This document shows, piece after piece, positions 27,148 through 35,508 of a stretch of DNA of 64,000 nt. Location of the stretch: assembly GCF_003432485.1 (NCBI RefSeq), contig NZ_QVNQ01000002.1, forward strand, positions 62,001-126,000, given 5' to 3'. Numbering within the stretch: position 1 is the stretch's first letter; each line of letters starts with the position of its first letter. The position numbers and the translations under genes were made by a program. Origin of the DNA: Actinomadura spongiicola (lineage in GTDB: Bacteria > Actinomycetota > Actinomycetes > Streptosporangiales > Streptosporangiaceae). The notes under the pieces were generated by a model that did no database searches, was not told where the DNA came from, and was given only the letters and a program-made list of their open reading frames with translations.

Positions 27148-27939
27148 GTGGTGGGCCTGCGTGTCCTTGCGGTCGATGACGAGGCGCCCGCATTGGACGA
27201 TCTCGTCCACCTGCTGCGCGCCGACCCGAGGATCGGCGAGATCCACACGGCCAGGGACGGCGCCGCCGCGCTGCGCAAACTCGACCGGGCCCTCGCCGAA
27301 GGGCGTCCCATCGCCGCCGTGTTCCTCGACATCCGGATGCCCGGCATCGACGGCACCGTCCTCGGCCGGGTCCTCGCGCAGTTCGCCCGCGCGCCGCAGA
27401 TCGTCTACGTCACAGCGTACGAGGGGCACGCCGTCGACGCGTTCGAGATCAAGGCGACGGACTACATCCTCAAGCCGGTACGGCCGGAACGTTTGAACGA
27501 GGCGATCAGGCGTGTCACGGAGGCGGCGGAGGACTGGATGGACGACGGGTCGTCCGCGCCGTCCACGGCCGCGTCGCCGTCCTCGACACCGTCGGGGGAG
27601 CCGGAGCCGATGCCCGTCGAACTCGGCGGCGTCACCCGGTTCGTCACGCCCGCCGAGGTGCTGTACGTCGAGGCGCAGGGCGACTACGCGCGGCTGCACA
27701 CGTCCGGCGGCAGCCACCTGGTGCGGATTCCGCTGGCCGCGTTGAACGAGCGGTGGAGCGGCGCCGGGTTCGTCCGGGTGCACCGCAGCCACCTCGTCGC
27801 CCTGTCGGCGATCAAGGAGCTGCGGTTGGACTCGGGACGCTGCACGGTGCTGGTCGGCGGCACGGAGTTGCCGGTGAGCCGCAGACACGTCCGGGAGTTG
27901 CGCGATCTGCTGGTCCGCAGGGCGAGGCGATCCTCCTGA
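27148..27939 (+). CDS. LytTR family response regulator
   Basis: 263 aa. Receiver domain at about 4-120 with acidic pair DDE near the start, phosphorylation site D61 (VFLDIRMPGIDG), switch residue T in VTAYEGH and lysine in ILKPVRPER. A Ser/Pro-rich linker precedes the LytTR DNA-binding domain (about 155-260; VLYVEAQGDYARLHT, FVRVHRSHLVAL). GTG 27148 is eight bases after GAAGGG; GTG 27151 is an alternative. It probably activates the symporter genes downstream in response to the LytS kinase. Confidence 0.93.
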   Translation: MVGLRVLAVDDEAPALDDLVHLLRADPRIGEIHTARDGAAALRKLDRALAEGRPIAAVFLDIRMPGIDGTVLGRVLAQFARAPQIVYVTAYEGHAVDAFEIKATDYILKPVRPERLNEAIRRVTEAAEDWMDDGSSAPSTAASPSSTPSGEPEPMPVELGGVTRFVTPAEVLYVEAQGDYARLHTSGGSHLVRIPLAALNERWSGAGFVRVHRSHLVALSAIKELRLDSGRCTVLVGGTELPVSRRHVRELRDLLVRRARRSS

Positions 27940-27992
27940 GTTCCGGCGAGCGGCCCGGCGCCGGACGCCCGGCGCGTGACACGCCGCAGCGG

Positions 27993-28373
27993 GTGCTGGT
28001 GACCGGGCCGCGGACGCGCGCCGTCCGCCGCCCCCGCTACCCCGTCACGCGGGAGATCGACGAGCAGACCGGGCTCGGCGAGGCGTACATGCGTTCGCTG
28101 GTCCGCACCCAGTTGCGGCTCGCGGTGCGGCTCTGCGCGGTCCTCGCGGTGGTGGTGGCGGGGCTGCCGCTGCTGTTCGCGATGGTCCCGGCGGTCCGCG
28201 AGCAGGAGGTGTTCGGGGTGCCGCTGCCGTGGGTGGTGCTCGGCGGGCTGATCTACCCGTGGTTCGTGGGCTGCGGCTGGTGGTACGTCCGGCAGGCCGA
28301 ACGCAACGAGGCCGACTTCGCCGAACTCGTCGACCGTTCGCCCTCCGCCGGTGACCGCGCGGACGACCCATGA
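27993..28373 (+). CDS. DUF485-like membrane protein coupled to a symporter
   Basis: About 126 aa from GTG 27993. A basic N-terminus includes PVTREIDEQTGLGEAYMRSL, then two membrane helices (LAVRLCAVLAVVVAGLPLLF and VPLPWVVLGGLIYPWFVGCG) and the end RQAERNEADFAELVDR. The layout of a small two-helix protein directly before a sodium/solute symporter mirrors the DUF485/ActP pair. The start is uncertain, since the frame is open upstream to the regulator stop. Its stop overlaps the symporter ATG (ATGA). Confidence 0.7.
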   Translation: MLVTGPRTRAVRRPRYPVTREIDEQTGLGEAYMRSLVRTQLRLAVRLCAVLAVVVAGLPLLFAMVPAVREQEVFGVPLPWVVLGGLIYPWFVGCGWWYVRQAERNEADFAELVDRSPSAGDRADDP

Positions 28374-30100
28374 GCGCCGCGTACGGGGTCGCGGGCGTCG
28401 TACTGGTCGTCGTCGCGACCGTGCTCATCGGGGTGCTCGGCGTCCGGTTCTCCCGGACGACGTCGGACTTCTACGTCGCGTCCCGGACGGTGACGCCGCT
28501 GCGGAACGCGTCGGCGATCGGCGGCGAGTACCTGTCGGCCGCGTCGTTCCTCGGCATCGCGGGCCTGATCCTCGTCTACGGCGCCGACATGCTGTGGCTT
28601 CCCGTCGGCTGGACCGGCGGGTACCTCGTCCTGCTCGTGCTGGTGTCGGCGCCGCTGCGCCGCTCCGGCGCGTACACGCTGCCGGACTTCGCGGAGGCGC
28701 GGCTGGAGTCGATGGCGGTGCGGCGCGTCGCGTCCGTCCTCGTCGTGCTGATCAGCTGGCTGTACCTGCTGCCGCAGTTCCAGAGCGCCGGGCTGGTGCT
28801 GCGGACGGTCACGGGCGCCCCGGTGTGGACGGGCGGTGTCCTCGTCGCGGTCGTCGTCGCTGTCAACGTCCTCGTCGGGGGGATGCGCAGTGTCACGCTC
28901 GTCCAGGCGTTCCAGTACTGGATGAAGCTCACGGCGCTGACCGTCCCGCTCATCTTCCTGCTGCTGGCGTGGCGGTACGACGGCGCGCCCGGCCTGGCGT
29001 CGGACACCCCGCCGGCGTTCGACGAACGCACGACCGTGTCGGTCGAAATGGGCGTCACCGTGGACGTCACCGCGCCTGTTCAGGTCGTCGTCGACGGACG
29101 GGTCGACGGCCGTACCTACGAACACACGCCGCTGACCCTGAACACCGGGGAGCACCACTTCGACCAGGACACGTCCGTCACCTTTCCCGGCGGCGCCGCC
29201 GTCCCGCACGTCACCGGCAGGCCCGCCACCACCGACCGGGCATGGGCGCTGCCGCTGGACGGCCGCGAACACTCCCTCTACGCCACGTACTCGCTGATCC
29301 TCGCCACGTTCCTCGGGACGATGGGGCTCCCGCACGTCCTCGTCCGCTTCTACACCAACCCCGACGGGCGGGCCGCGCGCCGAACGACCGTGCTGGTCCT
29401 GTCGCTGCTCGGCGCGTTCTACCTGTTCCCCGCCCTGTACGGGGTGCTCGGGCGCCTCTACACACCGGAACTGTTGATGACGGGACGGGCCGACGCCGTC
29501 GTCCTCACCCTCCCCGGGCGGCTCATCGGCGGTGTCGGCGGCGACCTGCTCGGCGCGCTCGTGACGGGCGGCGCGGTCGCGGCGTTCCTGTCGACGTCGT
29601 CGGGGATCACCGTGTCCGTCGCCGGGGTGCTGGCGCAGGACATCCTGCGCGGCGGTGTCCGCTCGTTCCGCGCCGGGACGCTGCTCGCGCTCGCCGTGCC
29701 GCTCGCCCTGGCCATCGCGGCCCGGCATCTCGCCGTCGCCGACGTCGTCGGGCTCGCTTTCGCGGTCGCCGCGTCCACGTTCTGCCCGCTGCTCGTCCTC
29801 GGCGTGTGGTGGCGGCGGCTGACCGTGCCGGGCGCGTTCGCCGGACTCACCGCCGGTGGCCTGCTCGCGGGCACCGCCGTCATCGTGACGATCGCGACCG
29901 GGCCACCGGGCGGTGCCCTCGGCGCGATGCTCTCCGAGCCCGCCGCCTGGACGGTCCCCGTCGCGTTCACCGTCATGATCGTCGTGTCATGGTGCACGCC
30001 GGGACGCGTCCCGCCCGGGGTGGCGCGGATGATGGTGCGCCTGCACACCCCTGAGACGCTGGACGTCGACCGTGGCACCTGGCGTCCGAAGAGGGTCTGA
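28370..30100 (+). CDS. Sodium:solute symporter (acetate/monocarboxylate type) with extracytoplasmic insertion
   Basis: 576 aa SSS-family transporter. N-terminal SDFYVASRTVTPLRNASAIGGEYLSAASFLGIAG is the ActP-like signature; later STSSGITVSVAGVLAQDI is the conserved helix nine region. Between helices six and seven (about residues 210-300) there is a hydrophilic stretch rich in Thr/Val with beta character (VDVTAPVQVVVDGRVDG), followed by DRAWALPLDGREHSLYA. Acetate, pyruvate or propionate are likely substrates by homology; the insertion may alter or gate this. Coupled to the preceding two-helix protein. Confidence 0.88.
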   Translation: MSAAYGVAGVVLVVVATVLIGVLGVRFSRTTSDFYVASRTVTPLRNASAIGGEYLSAASFLGIAGLILVYGADMLWLPVGWTGGYLVLLVLVSAPLRRSGAYTLPDFAEARLESMAVRRVASVLVVLISWLYLLPQFQSAGLVLRTVTGAPVWTGGVLVAVVVAVNVLVGGMRSVTLVQAFQYWMKLTALTVPLIFLLLAWRYDGAPGLASDTPPAFDERTTVSVEMGVTVDVTAPVQVVVDGRVDGRTYEHTPLTLNTGEHHFDQDTSVTFPGGAAVPHVTGRPATTDRAWALPLDGREHSLYATYSLILATFLGTMGLPHVLVRFYTNPDGRAARRTTVLVLSLLGAFYLFPALYGVLGRLYTPELLMTGRADAVVLTLPGRLIGGVGGDLLGALVTGGAVAAFLSTSSGITVSVAGVLAQDILRGGVRSFRAGTLLALAVPLALAIAARHLAVADVVGLAFAVAASTFCPLLVLGVWWRRLTVPGAFAGLTAGGLLAGTAVIVTIATGPPGGALGAMLSEPAAWTVPVAFTVMIVVSWCTPGRVPPGVARMMVRLHTPETLDVDRGTWRPKRV

Positions 30101-30258
30101 CCGTTCGTCGCGCAGGATGGACCGTTCACCGACACGGCCCGCAGACCGGCGACGATGAGCGGCAACTGACCGCACCTCACGGCCAGTCCTCTTCGCCCGT
30201 CCGGCACACCCTCCTTACCGTGGCGCGTGACTACCGTCACAACAGAGGAGGGGCGGTC

Positions 30259-30621
30259 GTGTCCGTCGATAAGAGTGCTTCCGGCACCGTCTATGAACGG
30301 TTCCAGGGCAACACGGAATTCCAGGAACTCCGGCGGAGATTCCGCCGCTTCGCCTTCCCCATGACCGCGGCATTCCTCAGCTGGTATCTGCTCTATGTCG
30401 TCATGTCCGGGTGGGCGCGCGGCTTCATGGGAACCGAAGTGGTCGGCTCCATCAACGTGGCGCTGGTGTTCGGCCTCCTCCAGTTCGTGTCGACGTTCGT
30501 CATCGCGTGGCTGTACGCGCGGCACGCCGACCGCAAACTCGACCCGGTCGCCGCCAAGCTGCGCACCGCGATCGAGGCCGACGACTCCGGCGCGCCCGAG
30601 ACCGCGGAGGAGGCCCGATGA
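30259..30621 (+). CDS. DUF485 domain membrane protein
   Basis: 120 aa. The DUF485 core VYERFQGNTEFQELRRRFRRFAFP precedes two membrane helices (MTAAFLSWYLLYVVMSGWA and VALVFGLLQFVSTFVIAWLYA) and the motif YARHADRKLDPVAAKLR. The GTG at 30259 follows AGAGGAGGGG. DUF485 proteins are encoded directly before ActP-type acetate permeases, and here the stop overlaps the actP ATG. A role as accessory subunit is inferred from this constant linkage. Confidence 0.92.
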   Translation: MSVDKSASGTVYERFQGNTEFQELRRRFRRFAFPMTAAFLSWYLLYVVMSGWARGFMGTEVVGSINVALVFGLLQFVSTFVIAWLYARHADRKLDPVAAKLRTAIEADDSGAPETAEEAR

Positions 30622-32228
30622 GCAACGAGACCCTCTCGATCATCCTGTTCCTGGGGTTCGTCGCGGCGACACTGGCGATCACCGTGTGGGCGAGCCGGAA
30701 CACCAAGGACGCCACCGACTTCTACGCGGGCGGACGGTCCTTCTCCGGCGTCCAGAACGGTCTCGCGATCGGCGGCGACTACATGTCCGCCGCGTCCTTC
30801 CTCGGCATCGCCGGACTGATCGCCCTGTACGGCTATGACGGGTTCCTGTACTCGATCGGGTTCCTCGTCGCGTGGCTGGTGGCGCTGCTGCTGGTCGCGG
30901 AGCTGCTGCGGAACTCGGGCCGGTTCACGATGGCGGACGTACTGGCGTTCCGGATGAGTCCCCGTCCCGTCCGCACCGCCGCCGGTGTCTCCACCATCGT
31001 CGTGTCGATCTTCTACCTGCTGGCGCAGATGGTCGGCGCGGGCGCCCTGGTCGCGCTGCTGTTCGGCTTCACCAGCGAGTTCGCCAAGGGCGCCACGATC
31101 GCGCTGGTCGGCGTCCTCATGATCGTGTACGTGGTGTTCGGCGGGATGAAGGGCACCACCTGGGTCCAGATCGTCAAGGCCGTCCTGCTGATGACGGGCG
31201 CGGTGCTCGTCGCGGTCCTGGTGATGGGCGAGTTCGGCTTCAACCTGTCGTCGCTGCTCAAGGACGCCGCCGACCAGAGCGGCAAGGGCGACGCGTTCCT
31301 GGAGCCCGGACTTCGCTACGGCACCGAGGAGCAGGGCCTGGAAGGCAAGCTCGACCTGATCAGCCTCGGTCTCGCGCTCGTCCTCGGCACCGCCGGGCTG
31401 CCGCACATCCTGATCCGCTTCTACACCGTCCCGACCTCCCGCGACGCCCGCAAGTCGGTGCTGTGGGGCATCGGCATCATCGGCGGCTTCTACCTGATCA
31501 GCCTCGTCCTCGGCTTCGGCGCCGCCGCGCTCGTCGGCAGCAAGGAGATCGCGAAGGAGAACCCGGCGGGCAACACCGCCGCGCCGATGCTCGCCGAGAA
31601 GATCGGAGACATCGTCTTCGGCGACGCGGGCGGCACGATCCTCCTCGCCGTCATCGCGGCGGTCGCGTTCGCGACGATCCTCGCCGTCGTGGCCGGCCTC
31701 ACCCTGGCGTCGTCGTCGTCGTTCGCCCACGACCTGTACGCGCACGTCATCCGCAAGGGCAAGGCCACCGAGCGGGACGAGGTGCGCGTCGCCCGGATCT
31801 CCGCGTTCGTCATCGGTGCGGTCGCGATCGTCCTCGGCATCTACGCGCAGCGGCTCAACGTCGCGTTCCTCGTCGCCCTGGCGTTCGCGATGGCCGCGTC
31901 CGGGAACCTGCCCGCGATCCTCTACAGCCTGTTCTGGAAGCGGTTCAACACCACCGGCGCCGTCGCCGCCATCTACGGCGGTCTCGGCTCGGCGATCTTC
32001 TTCGTGACGTTCTCGCCGGTCGTGTCCGGATCCGACAAGGCCCTGTTCACCGACGTGGACTTCGCCTGGTTCCCGCTGAGCAACCCGGGGATCATCTCCA
32101 TCCCGATCGGATTCCTGTGCGGCTGGCTCGGCGCGATGCTCAGCAAGGAGCGCAACGCCGAGAAGTACGCCGAGATCGAAGTCCGCTCCCTCACCGGAGC
32201 GGGCGCGGAGTCCGCCACCCACCATTGA
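30618..32228 (+). CDS. actP: Cation/acetate symporter (ActP/MctC type)
   Basis: 536 aa SSS-family transporter importing acetate and related short monocarboxylates with a cation. N-terminal TDFYAGGRSFSGVQNGLAIG, GDYMSAASFLGIAGLIALYG, then TAGLPHILIRFYTVP and AVVAGLTLASSSSFAHDLYA are hallmark ActP segments. Length and topology (about 13 helices) are normal. The start overlaps the DUF485 stop. Together with 27993-30100 this makes two accessory-plus-symporter pairs under one LytS/LytTR system. A hairpin that begins in the stop codon probably ends the transcript. Confidence 0.93.
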   Translation: MSNETLSIILFLGFVAATLAITVWASRNTKDATDFYAGGRSFSGVQNGLAIGGDYMSAASFLGIAGLIALYGYDGFLYSIGFLVAWLVALLLVAELLRNSGRFTMADVLAFRMSPRPVRTAAGVSTIVVSIFYLLAQMVGAGALVALLFGFTSEFAKGATIALVGVLMIVYVVFGGMKGTTWVQIVKAVLLMTGAVLVAVLVMGEFGFNLSSLLKDAADQSGKGDAFLEPGLRYGTEEQGLEGKLDLISLGLALVLGTAGLPHILIRFYTVPTSRDARKSVLWGIGIIGGFYLISLVLGFGAAALVGSKEIAKENPAGNTAAPMLAEKIGDIVFGDAGGTILLAVIAAVAFATILAVVAGLTLASSSSFAHDLYAHVIRKGKATERDEVRVARISAFVIGAVAIVLGIYAQRLNVAFLVALAFAMAASGNLPAILYSLFWKRFNTTGAVAAIYGGLGSAIFFVTFSPVVSGSDKALFTDVDFAWFPLSNPGIISIPIGFLCGWLGAMLSKERNAEKYAEIEVRSLTGAGAESATHH

Positions 32229-32292
32229 GCCTTTTTCGTCCAGCGTGTGCCCCGAGCCCTCCTCCCCAAGGCTCGGGGGACGCGAAGGCTCA
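32226..32292. terminator. Terminator hairpin at the end of actP
   Basis: Outer arms TGAGCCTT / AAGGCTCA and inner arms CCCCGAGCC / GGCTCGGGG form a long interrupted stem starting at the actP stop codon. Confidence 0.85.
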
Positions 32293-32336
32293 ATGACCCG
32301 CCGCGCGGGGCGAAGTCGCCCGGCCCCGCACGGCTC

Positions 32337-32370
32337 GCGGCCCCGTCCCGCCCACCCGGGACGGGGCCGC
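32337..32370. terminator. Hairpin, 13-bp perfect stem
   Basis: GCGGCCCCGTCCC / GGGACGGGGCCGC with an 8-nt loop. Second of three stacked hairpins between two convergent genes. Confidence 0.85.
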
Positions 32371-32373
32371 ACC

Positions 32374-32410
32374 AGCGTCCCCCGGCGTGCAGCGGACGCC
32401 GGGGGACGCT
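32374..32410. terminator. Hairpin, 15-bp perfect stem
   Basis: AGCGTCCCCCGGCGT / ACGCCGGGGGACGCT with a 7-nt loop, ending seven bases from the stop of the leftward membrane protein gene. Likely bidirectional. Confidence 0.85.
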
Positions 32411-32416
32411 CCCTGC

Positions 32417-33430
32417 TCAGTGGACGGTGACGGGCGCGGGGTCCGCGAAGGCTCGTTCGGACAGCCGACGCCGACGCTGGTACGCGAGCGCCGCCTTGGC
32501 CAGTGCCACACCCCACAGCGGCCAGAGAAGATGCGGCAGGCCGACCAGCGGGGTCTCCCTCAGCTCCTGCCACTCCTCGGAGTCCGCGCCGATCGCGCCG
32601 ACGACGATGGCGCGGGACGCCGCCAGGATCAGCGCGGCGACGATGAGCGCGGGAATGACCGCGAGGTCCACCGGGACGCGGCGCCCGGACAGCCCCACCA
32701 TCCAGCGGGGGAACCGCTCACCCCACGGCCGGGTCAGCCCCCAGGTGAGGACCGCGCCCCCGATGGACACGATGGCAAGGCCGAGGGCCGCGGCCCGGAG
32801 CTCCGAACCGAAGTCGGCGTTGCGGAAGCCGGGCGCCTCCACGAATATCAGCAGGCGCGTCACGGCGTACGCCAGCGGCGCCTCCATCGCGATGCGGGTC
32901 CACCGCCGGGTCTGGTCGGTCGCGGCGGCCACCGCGGTGGGGTCGTACGCCGCGTTCTCAGGAGTGGCGGTGGCGGACGAGGCCCGCAGGACGCGCAGCA
33001 GGGCGATGACGCCCGCCGCCACGGCGACCTGCATTCCGAGCCCGGGGGAGGCCAGGTCGTCCAACGGTCCGGTGTTGCCGGTGAGGAGAAGACCTATCAA
33101 CATCGGCAGGTACCCGAGCAGCATCAGCAGGGTGTGGTCGAGGCCGATGAGGGCCACGACCGCGGCGGCGAGGCACACGCCGCGCCTGTGCCGAGCGAGC
33201 CACGTGGACGGCGGGCCCGTCAAGGACCGGCCCGCCACCAGGAAGGCGAACGCGGCGAGCAGGCACCAGCCACCGGCGACCACCCCACCGAACGGCTCGA
33301 AGGACTGACCGAAGTTGTCGTCCGCGTCCGCCAACGGATGCGGGCCACCGGACACGAGAGCACTCACCGTCCACCCGACGAGCGCGAGTGGAGCGAGGAG
33401 GACGAACAGGCCGTCGCGAAGTCTCATCAT
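32417..33430 (-). CDS. Polytopic membrane protein of unknown function
   Basis: 337 aa from ATG 33430 (MMRLRDGLFVLLAPLALVGWTV). About nine hydrophobic segments, e.g. RRGVCLAAAVVALIGLDH, TLLMLLGYLPMLIGLLL and PALIVAALILAASRAIVVG. I do not recognise the family. The C-terminal tail is basic and then short acidic. It lies next to the NarL-type two-component genes in the same orientation, ~80 bp downstream of them, so it could be co-transcribed. Confidence 0.8.
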   Translation of the reverse strand: MMRLRDGLFVLLAPLALVGWTVSALVSGGPHPLADADDNFGQSFEPFGGVVAGGWCLLAAFAFLVAGRSLTGPPSTWLARHRRGVCLAAAVVALIGLDHTLLMLLGYLPMLIGLLLTGNTGPLDDLASPGLGMQVAVAAGVIALLRVLRASSATATPENAAYDPTAVAAATDQTRRWTRIAMEAPLAYAVTRLLIFVEAPGFRNADFGSELRAAALGLAIVSIGGAVLTWGLTRPWGERFPRWMVGLSGRRVPVDLAVIPALIVAALILAASRAIVVGAIGADSEEWQELRETPLVGLPHLLWPLWGVALAKAALAYQRRRRLSERAFADPAPVTVH

Positions 33431-33510
33431 GGTTTCGATGCTCGCGATCCGGGCCAGTTCGGCGGCTCCACCACAAGTACCGGTCGGCTCCACCGGACGT
33501 CGCGACCGCG

Positions 33511-34143
33511 TCAGATGACACCGTTCTGGTAGGCCCAGACGACGATGTGCAACCGGTCCCGCACACCGATCTTGCGGATCAGGCTGCCGACATGCGTCTT
33601 CACCGTGGACTCGGCGATGAACAGCTCGTCGGCGATCTCGGCGTTGGAGAAGCCGCGCGCCAGCAGGGCGAGAACCTCACGCTCCCGCTCGGAGAACGCG
33701 ACGGCCGCGCCGCCCCCGGACCCCCGGCCCGCGATCTTGTCGATCAGCGCCCGGGTCGCCCGGGGCGAGACCACCGACCGGCCCGCGTGCACCTCCCGGA
33801 TCGCGGCGGCGACCTCCGAGCCCGGGGTGTCCTTCGTCAGGAACCCGCCCGCCCCGGCGGCCACCGCCCGGAACAGGTTCTCGTCGAGATCGAAGGTGGT
33901 CAGGATCAGGACACGGGTCTCCGGCCGGAGCCTCCTGATCTGCGCGCTGGCCTCGATCCCGTCCAACGCGCCCATCCGGATGTCCATCAACGCGACGTCG
34001 ACCCGGCGCTCGACGCACATGGCCACGGCGGCCTCACCGTTCGGCACCGACCCGACGAGCTCCATGTCGTCCTGCACGTCGATGACGGTCTCCAGGGCCG
34101 ACCGCATCAGCTCCTGGTCATCGGCGATCAGAACGCGGATCAC
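33511..34143 (-). CDS. NarL/LuxR family response regulator
   Basis: 210 aa. Receiver with DD at 8-9, phospho-acceptor D54 (VALMDIRMGALDG), switch Thr in LILTTFD and Lys in FLTKDTPGSE. LuxR-type helix-turn-helix at about 145-205 (SEREREVLALLARGFSNAEI, then STVKTHVGSLIRKI). GTG 34143 overlaps the kinase stop (GTGA), so the two are translationally coupled. Regulated genes are unknown. Confidence 0.95.
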   Translation of the reverse strand: MIRVLIADDQELMRSALETVIDVQDDMELVGSVPNGEAAVAMCVERRVDVALMDIRMGALDGIEASAQIRRLRPETRVLILTTFDLDENLFRAVAAGAGGFLTKDTPGSEVAAAIREVHAGRSVVSPRATRALIDKIAGRGSGGGAAVAFSEREREVLALLARGFSNAEIADELFIAESTVKTHVGSLIRKIGVRDRLHIVVWAYQNGVI

Positions 34144-35273
34144 GGTCGGGGAAGGTGGGCCGAGACGTGCGTACCGGACGGGCCGCTGGTGACGTCCAGG
34201 CGACCGCCGAGACCCCGCGCCCGCTCCCGCATCCCGACGATGCCGTGCCCGGTACCCGACCGCCGGGTGGCCCGGAACCCCGGCCCGTCGTCCCGCACGG
34301 ACACGACTACGCCGCCGGACTCGATGGCGACCTCCACCCGGCACCGCAGCGGCCTCGGCGAATGCTTGAGCGCGTTCGTCAGGGACTCCTGCACGATGCG
34401 GTACGCCGCCCGCGTGGTCTCGCCGTCCACCATCTCGACCTCACCAGAGAGAACCAGCTCCACGCGCACATCCTCGGTCCGGAACGTGTCGACCAACGCC
34501 TCAAGGTCGTGCAGCGACCGCACCGGCGGCTCCGCCAAGGGCTCCTCCCGCAGCGTGCTCACCACCCGCCGCATCTCGATCATCGCCTCCCGCCCGGTCG
34601 TCAGAGCGGTATCGATCATCGCCCGCGCCTTCTTCGGGTCGCGGTCCAGGACCATCAACGCGGCGTCCGCCTGCGCCACGACCACCGCCAGCGAATGCGC
34701 CACCACGTCGTGCAGCTCCCGGGCCATCAGCTCCCGCTCCCGCCGCAGCCCCTCCCGCATTCTCCGCCTTCGCAGTTCGGCGCGGGCCCGGTGGTAGGCC
34801 CCGAACGCCCACGTCCCGCCCACCGCGACCCCGGCCACCGGAATGAACGCCAGGAGCGCGCTCCAGTCCAGCGGCTCGGGCGGGTCCACGACCGTCCGCC
34901 CGACGGCCAGACCGAGCCCGACGACCGACGCCGCGAGAGGCAACGCCCGCGCGCCGGTCTCGACGACCACGGTGTAGAGCGAGACCAGGTACAGCAGGCT
35001 GACCGGCGCGAAGATCATCGACGGCCCGTCCGGAAGGTTGGGCAGCGCGAGCGAAGCCAGCATCACCAGGCATGCGACGCAGAAGCCGCCCGTCGGATAC
35101 ACCCGCCGAAACACCATGCATCCCGCGAACACGACCAGAAGCACCGCGAAGACGACGCTCACCCACGGCGCCGCCTGGCTCATCAGCCCCACCGAAACCG
35201 GAACCGTGAGCAGAAGAACCACCGCCGCTATCACCAGATCGGCGATGGACGGGCGGCGTACCTGTGACAACAC
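34140..35273 (-). CDS. Sensor histidine kinase (HisKA_3 type)
   Basis: 377 aa. Five or six membrane helices in the first ~160 residues, then the dimerisation/phospho-acceptor segment RELMARELHDVVAHSLAVVV (about H188) and an ATPase domain with N-box AYRIVQESLTNALKHS and G-boxes RDDGPGF and GTGHGIVGMRERA. The GTG at 35273 follows GGGAGGAT. It is the cognate kinase of the NarL regulator. Input signal unknown; the compact membrane domain suggests sensing within or at the membrane. Confidence 0.94.
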   Translation of the reverse strand: MLSQVRRPSIADLVIAAVVLLLTVPVSVGLMSQAAPWVSVVFAVLLVVFAGCMVFRRVYPTGGFCVACLVMLASLALPNLPDGPSMIFAPVSLLYLVSLYTVVVETGARALPLAASVVGLGLAVGRTVVDPPEPLDWSALLAFIPVAGVAVGGTWAFGAYHRARAELRRRRMREGLRRERELMARELHDVVAHSLAVVVAQADAALMVLDRDPKKARAMIDTALTTGREAMIEMRRVVSTLREEPLAEPPVRSLHDLEALVDTFRTEDVRVELVLSGEVEMVDGETTRAAYRIVQESLTNALKHSPRPLRCRVEVAIESGGVVVSVRDDGPGFRATRRSGTGHGIVGMRERARGLGGRLDVTSGPSGTHVSAHLPRP

Positions 35274-35419
35274 GCCCCCATCCTCCCTCCCACCCAGCCC
35301 CCGAACATCCCCCAAAGGTCGCGCGCCATCCTCACGTTACGTAGAACAGAGGCAGCGGAAGGTGATGACGGCTAGGCTGAGGCGACCTGGTCGGGGTGTT
35401 GGGCATAGCAGGCTCGCGT

Positions 35420-35448
35420 TTGACGTTGGCGGCTGAGCCCGGTACCAT
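35420..35448 (+). promoter_or_regulatory. Candidate sigma-70-type promoter before the NYN gene
   Basis: TTGACG (35420-35425) and TACCAT (35443-35448) with a 17-bp spacer. Transcription would start near 35455, just before the terminator-like hairpin. Confidence 0.6.
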
Positions 35449-35460
35449 CAATTCATTACT

Positions 35461-35493
35461 CCCCGCCGTCCTACGGGACTGGCGGGGCTTTTT
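35461..35493 (+). terminator. Intrinsic terminator/attenuator in the NYN leader
   Basis: CCCCGCCGTCC-TACG-GGAC-T-GGCGGGG: an 11-bp stem with one bulge and a tetraloop, followed by CTTTTT. It sits 16-48 bp upstream of the NYN start codon and downstream of the only clear promoter, so it would terminate most transcripts unless relieved. Confidence 0.75.
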
Positions 35494-35508
35494 AATTGGA
35501 GAGCCTCG

